64,000 bases of DNA from positions 930,001-994,000 of the forward strand of contig WTXI01000007.1 of assembly GCA_022376515.1 (NCBI GenBank). The letters run 5' to 3'. The stretch's first letter is position 1, and the number at the start of each line of letters is the position of its first letter. The notes under the pieces were generated by a model, which saw only the letters and a list, made by a program, of their open reading frames with translations, was not told where the DNA came from and made no database searches. This document shows, one piece after another, positions 37,990 to 49,485 of this stretch. The stretch comes from Lactifluus volemus (Eukaryota > Basidiomycota > Agaricomycetes > Russulales > Russulaceae). Position numbers and translations under genes: made by a program.

Positions 37990-39368
37990 GGTAGCTAAAT
38001 GCGGCCGGCCGCCGCTTCCGAGTCGTTATTCAACCACTCCATCATGATAACGATCTCAACTCCTCCTCACCCCGAGCTTGTTTTTTGTTTCAACCCTTTT
38101 CTAGTCACTACACACCCCGATGATCCCGAGCTATTATGCCAAGGTCTCCCCCGCCCGATGTCCCCCGCTGTTGACCACTACTACAGCCCAGGTCTTCACG
38201 GGATAGAAGACATCACCGCAGGTGACTAGCATAGGTATTTTTTATGACCGTTGAAGTACTAGTAAATCACTTTCCCTTGCTAGTTCTCAGAGCGCGCAAC
38301 CCTCCCCATCTCAAGACCCTCCGGAAAGAAATGTGTGTGAAATGGAACGAGAATGTCGACGCTTGGTGAGAAATGCTGTATCTCAATTCAATTTCTGTTT
38401 ACAACTGAATCACCTACAGTGCTATACAACTACTAATACGCTCTCGTATTACAAACATTTCTTTATGAGAAAGGGACCGTGCCGGAGGAAGGCATGAGAT
38501 AGTCTGTAAACCCCAACACTGTTCATCCTGTTTTTTCCCTAGAGTTCTCACTCCCGAGTCATGTGTCTGGCTACTGACTTGGTTAAATTTACAGCATGTC
38601 TATTAGCACTGTTGAAAACAATATCAAGTTCGATTCTGACATTGCTTTTGGCAGTGCTAACAGACATACTGTACCAAGTGCTGTACATTTAACTGACTCA
38701 CATGGAGTGTGTTGTAGGTTTGCATAACAGCCAGCAAGGAGAACTACGAGGCAGGGCATACCAAGGAACTCAAAGACAAGACATAGAAGTAACCCTTGTC
38801 ATCACTTGGAGCGCGAGCCTTCTGCATCTCTGACCGTAACACGACCCGCATTACCTGCCCAATATTCGGGCATCCCATATACACGCATTACTTCACCGCA
38901 TGTATATATGTAAATGGGAAACATGCGTAGCTCACCCCTAAATTTATCTGCGGTTGTAATACCCACTTGGCCCTCCCAGCTTGTTCCCGTGTATGACAGA
39001 TGACGTTGTAGTCTGTACGGGCTTGCGCATCAGACACTGCTTTTGAGCTGCGGTGATCCCAAAACCTGCCTCGTCTCCTTTCCAAAGTTTGAAGGAGCTG
39101 GGGGCGGAGGTGGGGGAGGTGAAAGCGGCTACGACGGGGGGTAGAACTGCGAAGGCTGGTCTCGATGGCTGAGTGTCTCTGGATTGTTTACGGGAGGTAG
39201 TGGTGGTGGTGGTCACCGTGGTGGCGCGGGAAAATCTGGACGTCGAACGGGAGCGTACACCGAGTTTCAGAGGAGTCTGTGGAGTTTAAAACCCCGCTTC
39301 GCTGATCTCGGGCTTGGGCTTGCGTCAAAACTCGCACTCGCCTCTATCTACTGTACCAAGTATCTCAG
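37990..39368. repeat. Duplicated flank, unit B (gene remnant plus shared spacer)
   Basis: This stretch and 44155-45991 are diverged copies of one segment. Matches include the block around 38090-38420 against 44265-44600 (shared ccaaggtctcccccgc-like text and a coding-like patch LRKEMCVKWNENVDAW against LRKEMCVEWNENVDAL), and 38690-39368 against 45345-45991. Neither copy has an intact reading frame for the first patch, so it looks like a gene remnant. The parent function is unknown. Confidence 0.65.
38888..39216 (-). pseudogene. Minus-strand hypothetical ORF remnant, unit B
   Basis: Counterpart of 45463-45979. Two overlapping frames each carry part of the similarity (FWDHRSSKAVSDAQARTDYN and INLGVSYACFPFTYIHAVK), so unit B is probably frameshifted relative to unit C. 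No domain is recognised. Confidence 0.4.
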
Positions 39369-42300
39369 ATGATGAAGCGCAAGAATTCCAAGTCAGCTAG
39401 CAGGAAAAAGAAGGCTAGGAATCAACGAGATTATCCGTTACATTTGCCTTCTCCTCAGGCTGGCTCTTCTCACGTTGAAGAACAAATGCTTGTTGATATT
39501 CCAGCGATGGAAATCAGTCCTTCAGTGGACTCTAGATTTCCTTCACTCGAGCTGGTCTTACGGATAAAGGAATCCATGGAACGTCTCAGCAGCAAAGATT
39601 ATCTAGTGCTGTACACATCTTTTGATCATCATTACCGCCAAACAAGTGGCACTGGTGCTCCTCAGGGATTGTCTCCCTGGAGGTATTCATGAAGAACGTC
39701 ATCCGCAAGGACGCATCAAGTTTTCGCGACTTAGTGAACAACGCTGTGACGGAGAAGGACTGGGAGAATGTGATAACCCACGGTATGCGTCTTGCTCTTT
39801 CGTCATGATCCTAGCTTATAGATCACTTCTTTTCTAAGATGTATTTTGGACCGAACTACCCGCTGACCCTCTCAGCCGTAAGCTTTCATTTCTGTCATGC
39901 CATCCATTGAAAAGGTCGATAATTATATTACATATCGGCTCAGCCAAGCAGATCACTTTACCAGACCAGTTTCCGAGTCGTCACAGCAAGGCAAGTCTAA
40001 TATATAGATGTGGCGGTGATTCTAATGTTGCTTTGTTTACTTAGCCGCTGAGCGATCTTGGATGTCGAACTTTGCCTGCCGTGAGGTGTTGAAGGGACTT
40101 GAAGAGCACGTCCAGAACCAAATCAAATCCTCGCATCGTTATGCGCGGTACTGCTCTATTGTTCAGTCATCCGGAATGGGAAAGTCACGTCTTCTAGACG
40201 AGTTTGCAAAGGAGCACTTTGTCATCCCCGTTAATCTGCGCGAGAGTGGTACCCGTGGTGAGTCCCGTACCTTTTTTTTACAGTTGTGGTCTGTTATATT
40301 CGTCATCTAGGCTTCCCTCCCCCTGATGTTGTGTTCGCAACTTCCTTACACCGTTCAACATCGAAGAAACAATATGCAAGACATATCCTACTCGCGAGCA
40401 TGTCACTTCCTTTTGTCATTATTCATCCACACAAAGGATGTGGTTGTCAGCCTTGGTGCGGAGACGAAGGAAGGCCGCATTGTGCGTTCAGGGAGTTTAT
40501 GTCTGAGGGACAGAGATTTGATCGCGTGGGGGAACAAAGGCATAAATTTTACGACGCCGTTGTCGCTCGGGCTAAGAAAGTATGCTGGATTCTCTTTATC
40601 AAATTATCCTTGTCTGAACTGTTTGTTTTAAAGGACTTTGATGATGAAGCGATTGCAACTCCGGACGAACGAAATTTACTCAATGCATTTGAAGAGCTTC
40701 GACAATGTCTATGTGGTCAGGAGTCTTCAAGAAAATCAACATCTGTGGACATCTTCATCATGTTTGATGAAGCCCATTCCTTGGCAAAACTCTGGCTGAA
40801 CAGTGGTGGACTGTCCAATTACATAGAACTCCAACGAGCTCTTACGAAATTTTCGAATTCTTCACTATTCACATTCTTCCTCGCCACCACTGGGAAGATT
40901 TCCCAATCTATGACACCCCATCTTCACGACTCCTCTAATCGCATCTTTGAAGGCGGTTACCGAATGCCTCGTGCATTCATCGAGCTTGGGTTTGACCAAC
41001 TTATGATGGATCGCAGGATTCTTGAAAAATATACAACACTGGAAGAGTCACATCCTTGGAATGTGTTTCCCACTTAGGAAGACCTTTGTAAGTCTCACAA
41101 CCTATTGCATTCTTCCATTGTTTTCTCATAGATCTTTAGGTGGGGTACAATGTATGACCACGGCAATTTTTCTGTCCGCAATACAATACTCCCATTGCAA
41201 TTGAGAAATTACTTGGCAATGACGAAGGTGTTGCTCGCTCGAAGCCCAGGAATATGCTATTATGTCGCAGCGCTTGGCTCTGGATATCAATTCTGCGGCA
41301 TATGTCTCAGCACCCTCGACATCTATTCGTGAAATGACTTTGGAACAGATAGCGAATCACATGCAAGTTTGCGTGGAGATTGGGGAAGAAAATGAAAATA
41401 TACGAGGCATTGCCGCTTCAGAACCCATCCTTTCGGAGGCAGCATCTTCTGTCATGAGGAATACAGACTTCCAATGGTTCAATACCCTTCGACGAATTCT
41501 ACATTGTTTCTCGGTTCATATTGGAGATCGTGGAGAACTCTTGGTTGCTGCCTTTTTTACACATGCTCGCGACATGGCGATATCACTGAAGCCCAGCCTT
41601 CCTCCGCCACGGTGTTGTTCTCACTTTTCGGTGAAAGACCTATTCGAGTCTCTCTTGTTTGAGAAGGCTTTCAAATCGATGTTCGAAAACACCCCCTCGA
41701 TATGTCCACCAACACTGGCAACCAAACAGCTGAAGTTTGGAAAGGTTGCTTCTGCGGCACACATGCATTTCAACCACTTTATTAAAGCACAAGAGAAAAA
41801 GGTCATATCACATCAATATCTACTTGGATTCATAGCAAGGGGTGCAGCTGTGTTAGGCACCAATGGTCAACCAGACTTTAATGCGATCTTCCCTTATCTT
41901 TTCGACACAATGTCCTCGGCAAAGAGAAGGTTGGCTTCATCATGGTTCAAGTGGTGAATGACAGAAGTATAGTGAACCTGACTCTGATTTGTTCCTCAAA
42001 ATGGATCCATTCTCATGTGGCCTGCTGGACAAATCAGATGTTGGTGGATGTTTCTCAATCCCCATTATCCGTCTCGTCTTTTCCCTTTGCGGGAAAGAGG
42101 CCATTGTCACCATATGAGGTATTCAATGCTGTCGGACGGTGCCAGTTTGGACAACTTTGATGAGCGAGGAGAACCCCAGTTCCTATCCTATGATTATTGG
42201 TGCTCCGGGATCGGTCCAGACCTCCTTCAACTAGTTGGGGATGCCCATGTGCAGTGGGGAGGTTTGCTGAAGCCAGGAGGCCCATGGCATTCCTTCTATA

Positions 42301-42407
42301 ATTCCTCAGCAGCACCTGATGAACTGCGTTCCCAATTTCCTATGGGGTCTTGTGATGAATCCCACTGGAAGCGTTGGTTGCGAGTTGTGAAAGAGCGGGA
42401 AATGTAG
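39369..42407 (+). pseudogene. P-loop NTPase with nuclease-like C-terminus, copy B, frameshifted
   Basis: Full-length relative of copy A, with Walker A SSGMGKSRLLDEF and Walker B DIFIMFDEAHSL intact, but the frame is broken several times. A base is missing near 39664 in the segment that should read into EVFMKN. Two compensating shifts lie between about 40325 and 40490. Another base is lost near 41045, where other copies read EAVTSLECISHMGRP. Shifts follow near 41190-41260, and one near 41925 ends the frame before the QVVN motif. The start MMKRKNSKSASRKKK and the stop after VVKEREM are at the expected places. It is likely non-functional unless the shifts are sequencing errors; there are too many for that to be the simple explanation. 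Confidence 0.85.
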
Positions 42408-44154
42408 GCCACTTATGCTTTATTAGACACACATACTGACCGCCAGAGTCTCCTCCATATATTTGGTCCTTTTTTGTATATATATATCTTCTATATGAAT
42501 CATTTCTACTACCTCCTGCACAGTTCGCTGAAGTCACAGTCACTCACCTCCGAGTCGCGCTCTGGCGGCAACTTGAACTTGCTTCGACCGAGCCCCTCTT
42601 CAGCGATTCCTTAATTGCGACGGCATGCACCCCGGCTGGTCATGACGCTGACGGCTCATTCAGATCGCGTTCTTGTGATTCTCTGCTACCTCGGCTCGTT
42701 GCTGAGCAACGTTACTTCATCTGATCAAACGCGTCTCATTGTTCTTCCGAGTCTCCATACCTCATTCCGGCCAATAAGAACAGCGATTTGTTTTATGTGG
42801 ACCTTGTCGATGCCCACTACTATCAGTTGACACATTCTTACTAGTTGAATGCTCAATAACCTGATATTCAATATGTTGGGATGGTATGCCGACTAGTACA
42901 AGTGTGCATCTTTTAAAAAAACGTCTGACGAACACTAGCACCTCGTTGCTGGAGCACTTGAGTCCTTTCGTTCACGCGCGCGATAAACCTTCCCGTTCTC
43001 GGCATAGTGGAGAATATGAGCGGGGAGGTCAGTAACGTGTTCTCGACTGCCAGAGGGTGGAAATGGCGCGTAAAGAGGTATACGTTTTTTCGGTGCACCA
43101 CCAGTCGACACGGAGCTCGTCGCATTGCTCGATTCCGCGGAGGTCGACCGAGCGAAGTATCCCATACAGCGGGTTGATCAAGCGATATCAAAAGACGCGA
43201 TCGGCCATGATATTCAAGAACGTAATACTAGTAGATATGTTACTCGCGACATTAGCAGCTGTTGAATGATGAACGGTTTACTAGTAATTGAGGCCGAGTG
43301 AGGGATAGATGCCTGATAACTTGAACTGCACCGTATGACATATTTATGTCGGATGATATTTACGGTACGAGCATACTTATCCTGTTCTCCAGGGGGTAAC
43401 CAGCAAGCGATAATCCTCAATACGAACTCTGTCAAGCTCTAGCCTGAATTCCCGGCGCTTCTGCGAGGACTTGCAAAGGCTGGAAATGAGACGATCGGCA
43501 ACCTCGTATGTGCATGCCTTTATACATCGGGCTATACCTCATCTAGATGTTCGGACGTTGGTTCGGGTCCCATGGCGGACTTGGAAGGCTTCTGAGTCAG
43601 CGGTGTATGTACAACCTCAGGACGGGACGGGCATTCCTTAGAGGTGCCCAGGCCTTTATTTATCATGGTTCGACGTGTTGTCGAACGTTACTCATCTAAA
43701 AAGAATGGGTAATCAAAACCCACACCGGGTATCAAGCAGTTGAATGACAAACCAAACCGCGGTCAGGCACTGAGGGCTGTGATATATCGAGAATGGCGAA
43801 AGCGTCTGCCAATTCCTCAAAACGAAACAGGAAGACGGAAGACATTCTACTTCAACTGGAATAGCCACTGGAAAATGTCCCTTGTCCAACAAAATGATCA
43901 ATCTACGACATAAAGGGCATTCAATACTAGTACTATACGTAGCATGAAGATAAAACGTACTCATCGTGGTATGAAACCGGTCGTTATCATGCAGGGCAGA
44001 GACACGAATCACCCAGCCCGGGAGAATGGACAGCTGCCGCCCTCGATACACAGGACCAGCGCCGTTGCTATTCAGTCGAGGCTAGAACTTGAATGAGTGC
44101 CGTTAATCTGCCTCGCCTCGGGCAATCCCGGAAAGACTTAAAAATGAGGTTTGT
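42408..44154. other. Intergenic region between duplication units
   Basis: The first 80 bp match the 3' flank of copy C (42411-42490 against 55537-55625, including cagtctcctccatatatttgg-like text), marking shared UTR. Around 44110-44150 a patch (taatctgcctc, ccggaaagactta) also occurs at 56005-56042 beyond unit C, consistent with tandem duplication breakpoints. No gene is recognised in between. Confidence 0.5.
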
Positions 44155-45991
44155 TGAACGTTGGCAAAATGCGGACGGCCCGGGCTCACCTTCTCGGTTG
44201 CCTCAGCGCTCAAACACTCAAAGAGATCTCAACTCCCCTCCCCCGAGCTTTCTTACATGTGTTGTATTTTAACCCTTCTCTAGCTACTAACACACCCCGG
44301 TGATCCTGAAATTGTATGCCAAAGTCTCTCCTGCCAGATGTCCCCCACTGTTGACCGTTACTACAGCCCAGGTCCTCACATGTCCGTGAAAGAGGACAGA
44401 AGCCGCGTTCAGGTCACCGAGATGCAACCGAGCTTGCTCCCAGTCCAGGTGACTAGTATACGTATCTTTTATGGCCGTTGAAGTACTAAATCACTTTCCC
44501 TTTCCAGTTCTCAGAGCGCGCAGCTCTTCCCCCTCCGGAAAGAAATGTGTGTGGAATGGAATGAGAATGTCGACGCTTTGTGAGAAATCCGTATTTCAAT
44601 TCTATTTCTGTTTACAACCGGCGAAAAAGAGTTCCCCTCTGAGTGTGGTGGTCAGCACCCCGAACGCTGCAACTGCCGCTCTAGACAACCCTACCGTTGA
44701 AGGAAGTGCTGCCCGTCCTCCTGTTCAGGCCAACAGTGAAACCGTTCAACCCACAGCAATCACCACATGTCTACCTCGGAAGGGTGGCATTTCCATCGGA
44801 AGCGGCACCACTCCTATAGGAGAAGTAACGGACAGCCAGCCGGATGTCACGTACTCTCGACCGGGCAGAGGAAGCCTTGGATATGGTGGAAACATGGAAC
44901 AGTGCCGTCAACGTCATTCAAGTGAGTAATAGATGTTATTTGTCCAATCGCAGAAGTATGCCAAATGCGCTGAACCCCATGCGACGTTAGCATGGGGTCT
45001 GCCCTCATTTATTCCCCAGGTGCGTCTCCTTGCTTTGTGATGGAACATTCATATTTTATGTTCTCACTCCCCGCCAGGCTTTGCTACAGCAAGTTCAGCA
45101 TGACAACGTCAGAACATTACTAGAGGTGACACGGGGGATGCGTTTGAAATTGCAAAAGGTTGAATTTGGAATACGGGCAGTTGTCCATTGACCGGCATTG
45201 GAATTGACAATCCAGGCAGCTAGCCAATGCGTCTGCACACCGTCTTTGCCCATGCCTCCGGACCAGAAGGATCTGCTCTTTATAGCCGCACTACTTCCCA
45301 CCATAGTCCATACATCTTTTCAAGTTTGTCGCACGGCCGACCTTGATATATGATCTGGAGTGCGTTGTACGTTCACATAACAGCAAGTAAGGATAACTAA
45401 GAGGCAACCTCTGTGACTGTAATGCAACCTGCATCACCTGCTCAAATACTTGGGCATCCAATCTACGCGCGATACTTCACCGTCGTGACTCGTGAGCATG
45501 AATCCGCATGTATATATGTAAACGGGAAATGTGCGTAGTTCACCCCTAAATTTAACTGTCCCGTCTTGCGGTCGTAATACCCGCCCAGCTCTCCCAGCTT
45601 GTTCCCGTGTACATGACAGATGATGTCGTAATCTCTGCGGGCTTGCACATCAGACACCTCGCGACAAACTGCTTTCGAGATGTGGTGATCCCAAAAAAAC
45701 TTGTCTCGTCTCCTTTCCAAAAGTCAGAAGGAGGTTGGGGAGGTGACAGCGGCTACGGCGGCGGTAGAACTGTGGAGGCTGCACTGGTGGTTTCTGTGGC
45801 TGAGTATCTCTGGGTTGCTCATGCCAGTGGGAGGTAGGGGTGGTGGTGGTCACGGTCACGGTGGTGGCGCGGGCCGGACGTGGAACGGGAGCGGATACCG
45901 AGTTTCGGAAGGGGTGGAGTTTAAAACCCCTCTCTCGGGCTTGAGATTGTGTAGCGTCAAAACTCGCACTCGCCTCCACTACGTATCTCGA
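44155..45991. repeat. Duplicated flank, unit C
   Basis: Second copy of the segment described at 37990-39368. It is slightly longer, with an extra Pro/Thr-rich coding-like stretch (44630-44930, STPNAATAALDNPTVEGSAA) that has no clear counterpart in unit B. It abuts the start of NTPase copy C. Confidence 0.65.
45463..45979 (-). CDS. Hypothetical protein, head-to-head with NTPase copy C
   Basis: Two overlapping minus frames make up this unit. An N-terminal frame starts at 45979 (MEASASFDATQSQARERGFK), 13 bases from the NTPase ATG on the other strand. A C-terminal frame (45463-45720) has DYDIICHVHGNKLGELGGYY and NLGVNYAHFPFTYIHAD. A splice or frameshift would have to connect them. Unit B carries the same arrangement in worse condition. 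I do not recognise the family; the aromatic, Gly/Tyr-rich C-terminus looks like a folded domain. It could be a real short gene sharing a bidirectional promoter region or a remnant. Confidence 0.35.
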
Positions 45992-46007
45992 ATGACGAAG
46001 CGCAGGC
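45992..46007 (+). pseudogene. First codons of NTPase copy C, cut off by the copia insertion
   Basis: ATG and the next codons (MTKRR) of copy C. The coding sequence resumes at 52536 after the retrotransposon. In copy B the same codons run on without interruption (MMKRKNSKSAS). Confidence 0.85.
46003..46007. repeat. Target-site duplication CAGGC, left
   Basis: Five bases immediately before the left LTR. They recur immediately after the right LTR at 52531-52535. Confidence 0.93.
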
Positions 46008-46431
46008 TATTGGACGACAGATCAATGCTGAGGCTCAGTCAGAAAGAGAAAAGACTATATTATCTACCTATTGGACGACAGATCAATGCTGAGGCTAGGT
46101 AGATAGTAAGTAACTTAGAAGTGAAGTAAATAGTGATAAGATACTAACCTCAGTCAGAAAGAGAAAAGACTGAGGTGTGCGGAACACAGAAGTTACAGTA
46201 CTTATGCTAGAAGGTAACTGAGATAATTAGTAGACTAATATTGAAGCAATAAAAGGTGGAACGCTATGTGAAACGAAGGGATCGGGGCAATATGATGAAA
46301 CGTAGATAACGACTGTCCAAAATCAGTAATCTGTCCGAAACTGGTATCACCGGGTATAAGCGGTCACACGTCACGTAACGTGTCACCGCGCGTTGGCTCG
46401 ACTTACGCTCTGCGAGGCTGCGCTTCCAACA
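46008..46431 (-). repeat. 3' LTR of the copia element (left end in window)
   Basis: 424 bp, matching 52107-52530. On the minus strand it starts TGTTGGAAGCGCAGCC. A 28-bp stretch at its plus-strand left end (46008-46035) is repeated internally at 46069-46096. Confidence 0.93.
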
Positions 46432-46443
46432 CGCCCCCTCAGC
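46432..46443 (-). other. Polypurine tract of the copia element
   Basis: Read on the minus strand, GCTGAGGGGGCG directly precedes the 3' LTR, the expected place for the plus-strand primer. Confidence 0.6.
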
Positions 46444-47569
46444 CCGCAGGGTGTACTCCCATACAAGCTGTGAAGCGTTCGTGCTTCTCGCGAACAAGCC
46501 CCTTGGTAAGCACATCAGCAACTTGTTCGTTAGTAGGCATATAATCCAGAACAATGGCTTTCAGATCCACTTGCTGTCTCAGAAAATGATGCCTGACTTC
46601 TATGTGCTTGGTGCGATCATGGAATTCGGGATTTTTCGCGATGGATATGGCTGATTGGTTGTCAATATAGAGGGTAATAGGTATGTCGCTTGTTTGATCG
46701 TTCCAGATCTCGCTGATAAGGCTTTTCAGCCAAGCGGCCTCTTTGGCTGCATGCGCTCCGGCTATGTACTCGGCCTCGGTGCTCGAAAGTGCGACAGTTT
46801 GTTGTTTCTTCGAGCTCCAGCTAATTGCACCCCCTGCCAGCATGAAGACGAAACCGGACGTCGATTTGCGGTCGTTCACGTCGCTGGCCCAGTCTGCGTC
46901 AACGTAACCATGGAGACGGGTCCCCTCTTTGGTCCCTCGCTGGAAAACGAGGCGGCGATCGCTCGTGGCTCGGAGGTAGCGGAATGCGCGGTCAAGGGCG
47001 TGCAGGTGCTCGTCACCGGGGTTAGCGGCGTGGCGACCTAGCGCGGCCACTGTGTAGGCCAGGTCCGGGCGCGTACCGAGCATCGGGTACATCAGTGCGC
47101 CGATCGCGCTCTGGTACGACTTGACGTCGGTTTCGGGTGTGTCGAGCTTGATTAGATGCTCGTTAGGTACTGCAGGGGTGCTGATCGGTCTACAGTTTGC
47201 TTTGCCGTGACGCTCGAGAACGTCGTTGATGTAGCGCTCCTGCGATAGGGCGATCCATCCGGCATCGCGGTCGCGTGTAACGTGGACACCCAAGATCCAA
47301 GCGATCTCACCCAAGTCCGTCATCTGGTAGGTCTTCTTCAACATCTCCTTATCATGGTTAATGACCTGCAGGCTTTTGCAGACCATGGTGATGTCGTCAA
47401 CATACAGCGCTATGATGGAATGGATGCCGTCTTTCAGGCGGGTGAAAACGGCGTGATCGGCGTCCGTGTGGGTATATCCCATCGATTTGAGCGTCGCCCT
47501 GATGTTCTCGTACCAGGCGCGCCCCCCCTGCTTCGTGCCGTAGACTGCCTTCTTCAACCTCAAGACCAT
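46439..47569 (-). CDS. Copia pol, reverse transcriptase C-part and RNase H
   Basis: 377 codons. It opens with VLRLKKAVYGTKQGGRAWYE, continues through the RT active site (ALYVDDITMV) and a LGVHVTRDRDAGWI segment, and ends with an RNase H domain (VDADWASDVNDRKSTSGFVF, SSTEAEYIAGAHAAKEAAWL). It overlaps the upstream pol frame by ten bases in a different frame: a run of seven G on the plus strand (47592-47598) is one short of what a single continuous frame needs. The stop lies a few bases before the 3' LTR. Confidence 0.92.
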   Translation of the reverse strand: MVLRLKKAVYGTKQGGRAWYENIRATLKSMGYTHTDADHAVFTRLKDGIHSIIALYVDDITMVCKSLQVINHDKEMLKKTYQMTDLGEIAWILGVHVTRDRDAGWIALSQERYINDVLERHGKANCRPISTPAVPNEHLIKLDTPETDVKSYQSAIGALMYPMLGTRPDLAYTVAALGRHAANPGDEHLHALDRAFRYLRATSDRRLVFQRGTKEGTRLHGYVDADWASDVNDRKSTSGFVFMLAGGAISWSSKKQQTVALSSTEAEYIAGAHAAKEAAWLKSLISEIWNDQTSDIPITLYIDNQSAISIAKNPEFHDRTKHIEVRHHFLRQQVDLKAIVLDYMPTNEQVADVLTKGLVREKHERFTACMGVHPAG

Positions 47570-49485
47570 ACCTTCAGGTGTATCAAAACCAGGGGGGGAG
47601 CCATGAAGATCTCCTCCTTCAGGTCCCCATTCAGGTAAGCGGACTTGACATCCATCTGATGAATTTCTAGGTCAAACTCGGCGGCAAGTGCAAGAATCGT
47701 ACGAAGCGAGGCGAATTTCGCGACGGGCGCAAACGTCTCGTCGAAATCGATGCCCTCCGTTTGGGTGAAGCCTTGCGCGACGAGACGCGCTTTGTACTTC
47801 TGGATGGAGCCGTCGGGGCCTCTCTTGATCCTGAAGACCCATTTGCTCCCCACAACCTTTCGGTTGGTAGGGCGCGGGACTGCCTCGTAAACCCCCATAT
47901 GCTCAAACATTCGCTTTTCCTCGTTACAGGCAAGCTCCCACTGAGCGGCATCGGGACGTGCCATGGCTTCGGCATAAGTCCTCGGATCACTAGCGGGGTC
48001 GCGCGCGACTGTAGCGCGTTCGGCAGGTCGCCTATGTGCTCCGTATGAGGAGGTCGAGTAGCGGGGATCGTCATCGCGGACGGGCGCGTGGACGTTCCGC
48101 TTCGGTCGCGAGAGCGCGATCGGAAGATCGGGAGGTTGAGGAGTCACTTCGGGTGCCTCATCGAGTAGTTGCTTGATCTCTGATTCGCTGACTGAGTCTG
48201 TTTCAGAGCTGCTTTCGGAATCGGAGGAACTAGAAGAGGAGCTGGAAGAGTCATTCGGCGCAGGTGGCGTTGCGGCTGGTGTGGGCATTGCGCCCGGCGT
48301 GGTGGTGTTTAGGACGTCGTCGGCATCGTCGGGTTCGAGGATGATACGCTCGTAGAGTTTAACTGGCCCCCCCTCGTCGAACACGACATCGCGAGACTCA
48401 AAAAAGCGGCGGGTTTGTCGGTGCACAAGCAGGTAGGCTTTCCTGTTCTTGGCAAAACCGAGAAACGTGCAGATTAATGAGCGGGCAGCTAACTTCACAC
48501 GCTTTTTCTTAGGGACGTGCATGAAGGCCCGGGAGCCGAAGACGCGGTAGGCCGAGATGTCGGGCTTATTGCCACTCCAAGCTTCCTCGGGCGTTCGGTT
48601 GTCGAGTGCGCGTGTGGGCGATACGTTATGCAGCAAGGCGGCATATTCAAGTGCCTCGTACCAGTAGGATTCGGGAAGCTTCGCATCTGTGAGCATGGAG
48701 CGCACCTTGTCGAGCAGCGTGCGATTCATGCGCTCGGCAACGCCGTTGTGCTCAGGTGTATGTGGCGTCGTCATCTCGTGCTGAATGCCACGCTCATCTA
48801 GAAATTCCGAGAACTCCCCCCCTTTGTACTCGCCCCCTCCATCGGTGCGGAGACGCTTAACGCGTTTGCCGGTCTGCACCTCAACCCTGGTCACGAACAC
48901 TTTGAAGCGTGCCAATGCGTCTGATTTCTCTCGCAAACCCGCCACGAAGACCTTCCGAGAGGCGTCGTCGATCCAGGTGACAAAATAATGGTACCCTTTG
49001 TGTGATCGAGTTGACATTTTCCCACACAGGTCCGAGTGGATACGGCCGAGGATGGTGTCTGATCGCGACTCGGTTGTTTTCTGGATCTCGGCTCGGGTCT
49101 GTTTCCCCTTCAAGCAGGATTCACATGGGGTGGTAAGGGACTTCCCAGATGTGATCTCGATGCCGCTGACAGTGCCTTTCTTAGCCATGCGCAAAATCGT
49201 GTCGGTATTTAAGTGGCCGAGGCGCCGGTGCCAGGTGGCTAAGTCAGCTTTTGCGGATGGCGCTCGGGCTGCTAGCGTAGTGTTGCTGGGTGTCACGGTT
49301 CGCAGGGACCGTGGCTCGAAGTGAGCGTCGTTCTGGTTGGCTATTTGCTGTGGCGAGTCGGACAAGACTAGCAACACCAAATAGTCGATTCTAGCACGCG
49401 CAGGCAAGGTCCTGTGTGGAGTAGACTTGACTGTGCGAACTCTGGGTGTCTGTATCGCGCGAGACGGACTAGCGGACCGGCGCAC
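47560..49485 (-). CDS. Copia pol, integrase and reverse transcriptase N-part
   Basis: Contains the GAG-pre-integrase zinc-binding segment (WHRRLGHLNTDTILRM with CESCLKGKQ), the integrase core (IHSDLCGKM, WIDDASRKVF, RTDGGGEYKGGEF, PHTPEHNGVAERMNRTL) and an acidic Ser-rich linker. The RT start follows (EGIDFDETFAPVAKFASLR, HQMDVKSAYLNGDLKEE). The first 13 or so codons lie within the inserted solo LTR, so the annotated start is not the native one; before the insertions the frame would have come from the protease side. The frame ends at the homopolymer shift near 47592-47598. Confidence 0.92.
   Translation of the reverse strand: MRRSASPSRAIQTPRVRTVKSTPHRTLPARARIDYLVLLVLSDSPQQIANQNDAHFEPRSLRTVTPSNTTLAARAPSAKADLATWHRRLGHLNTDTILRMAKKGTVSGIEITSGKSLTTPCESCLKGKQTRAEIQKTTESRSDTILGRIHSDLCGKMSTRSHKGYHYFVTWIDDASRKVFVAGLREKSDALARFKVFVTRVEVQTGKRVKRLRTDGGGEYKGGEFSEFLDERGIQHEMTTPHTPEHNGVAERMNRTLLDKVRSMLTDAKLPESYWYEALEYAALLHNVSPTRALDNRTPEEAWSGNKPDISAYRVFGSRAFMHVPKKKRVKLAARSLICTFLGFAKNRKAYLLVHRQTRRFFESRDVVFDEGGPVKLYERIILEPDDADDVLNTTTPGAMPTPAATPPAPNDSSSSSSSSSDSESSSETDSVSESEIKQLLDEAPEVTPQPPDLPIALSRPKRNVHAPVRDDDPRYSTSSYGAHRRPAERATVARDPASDPRTYAEAMARPDAAQWELACNEEKRMFEHMGVYEAVPRPTNRKVVGSKWVFRIKRGPDGSIQKYKARLVAQGFTQTEGIDFDETFAPVAKFASLRTILALAAEFDLEIHQMDVKSAYLNGDLKEEIFMAPPLVLIHLKVWS
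49442..49446. repeat. Target-site duplication CTGGG of the solo LTR, left
   Basis: Five bases directly before the solo LTR. They are repeated at 50226-50230, where they are also the first bases of the palindrome. Confidence 0.85.
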
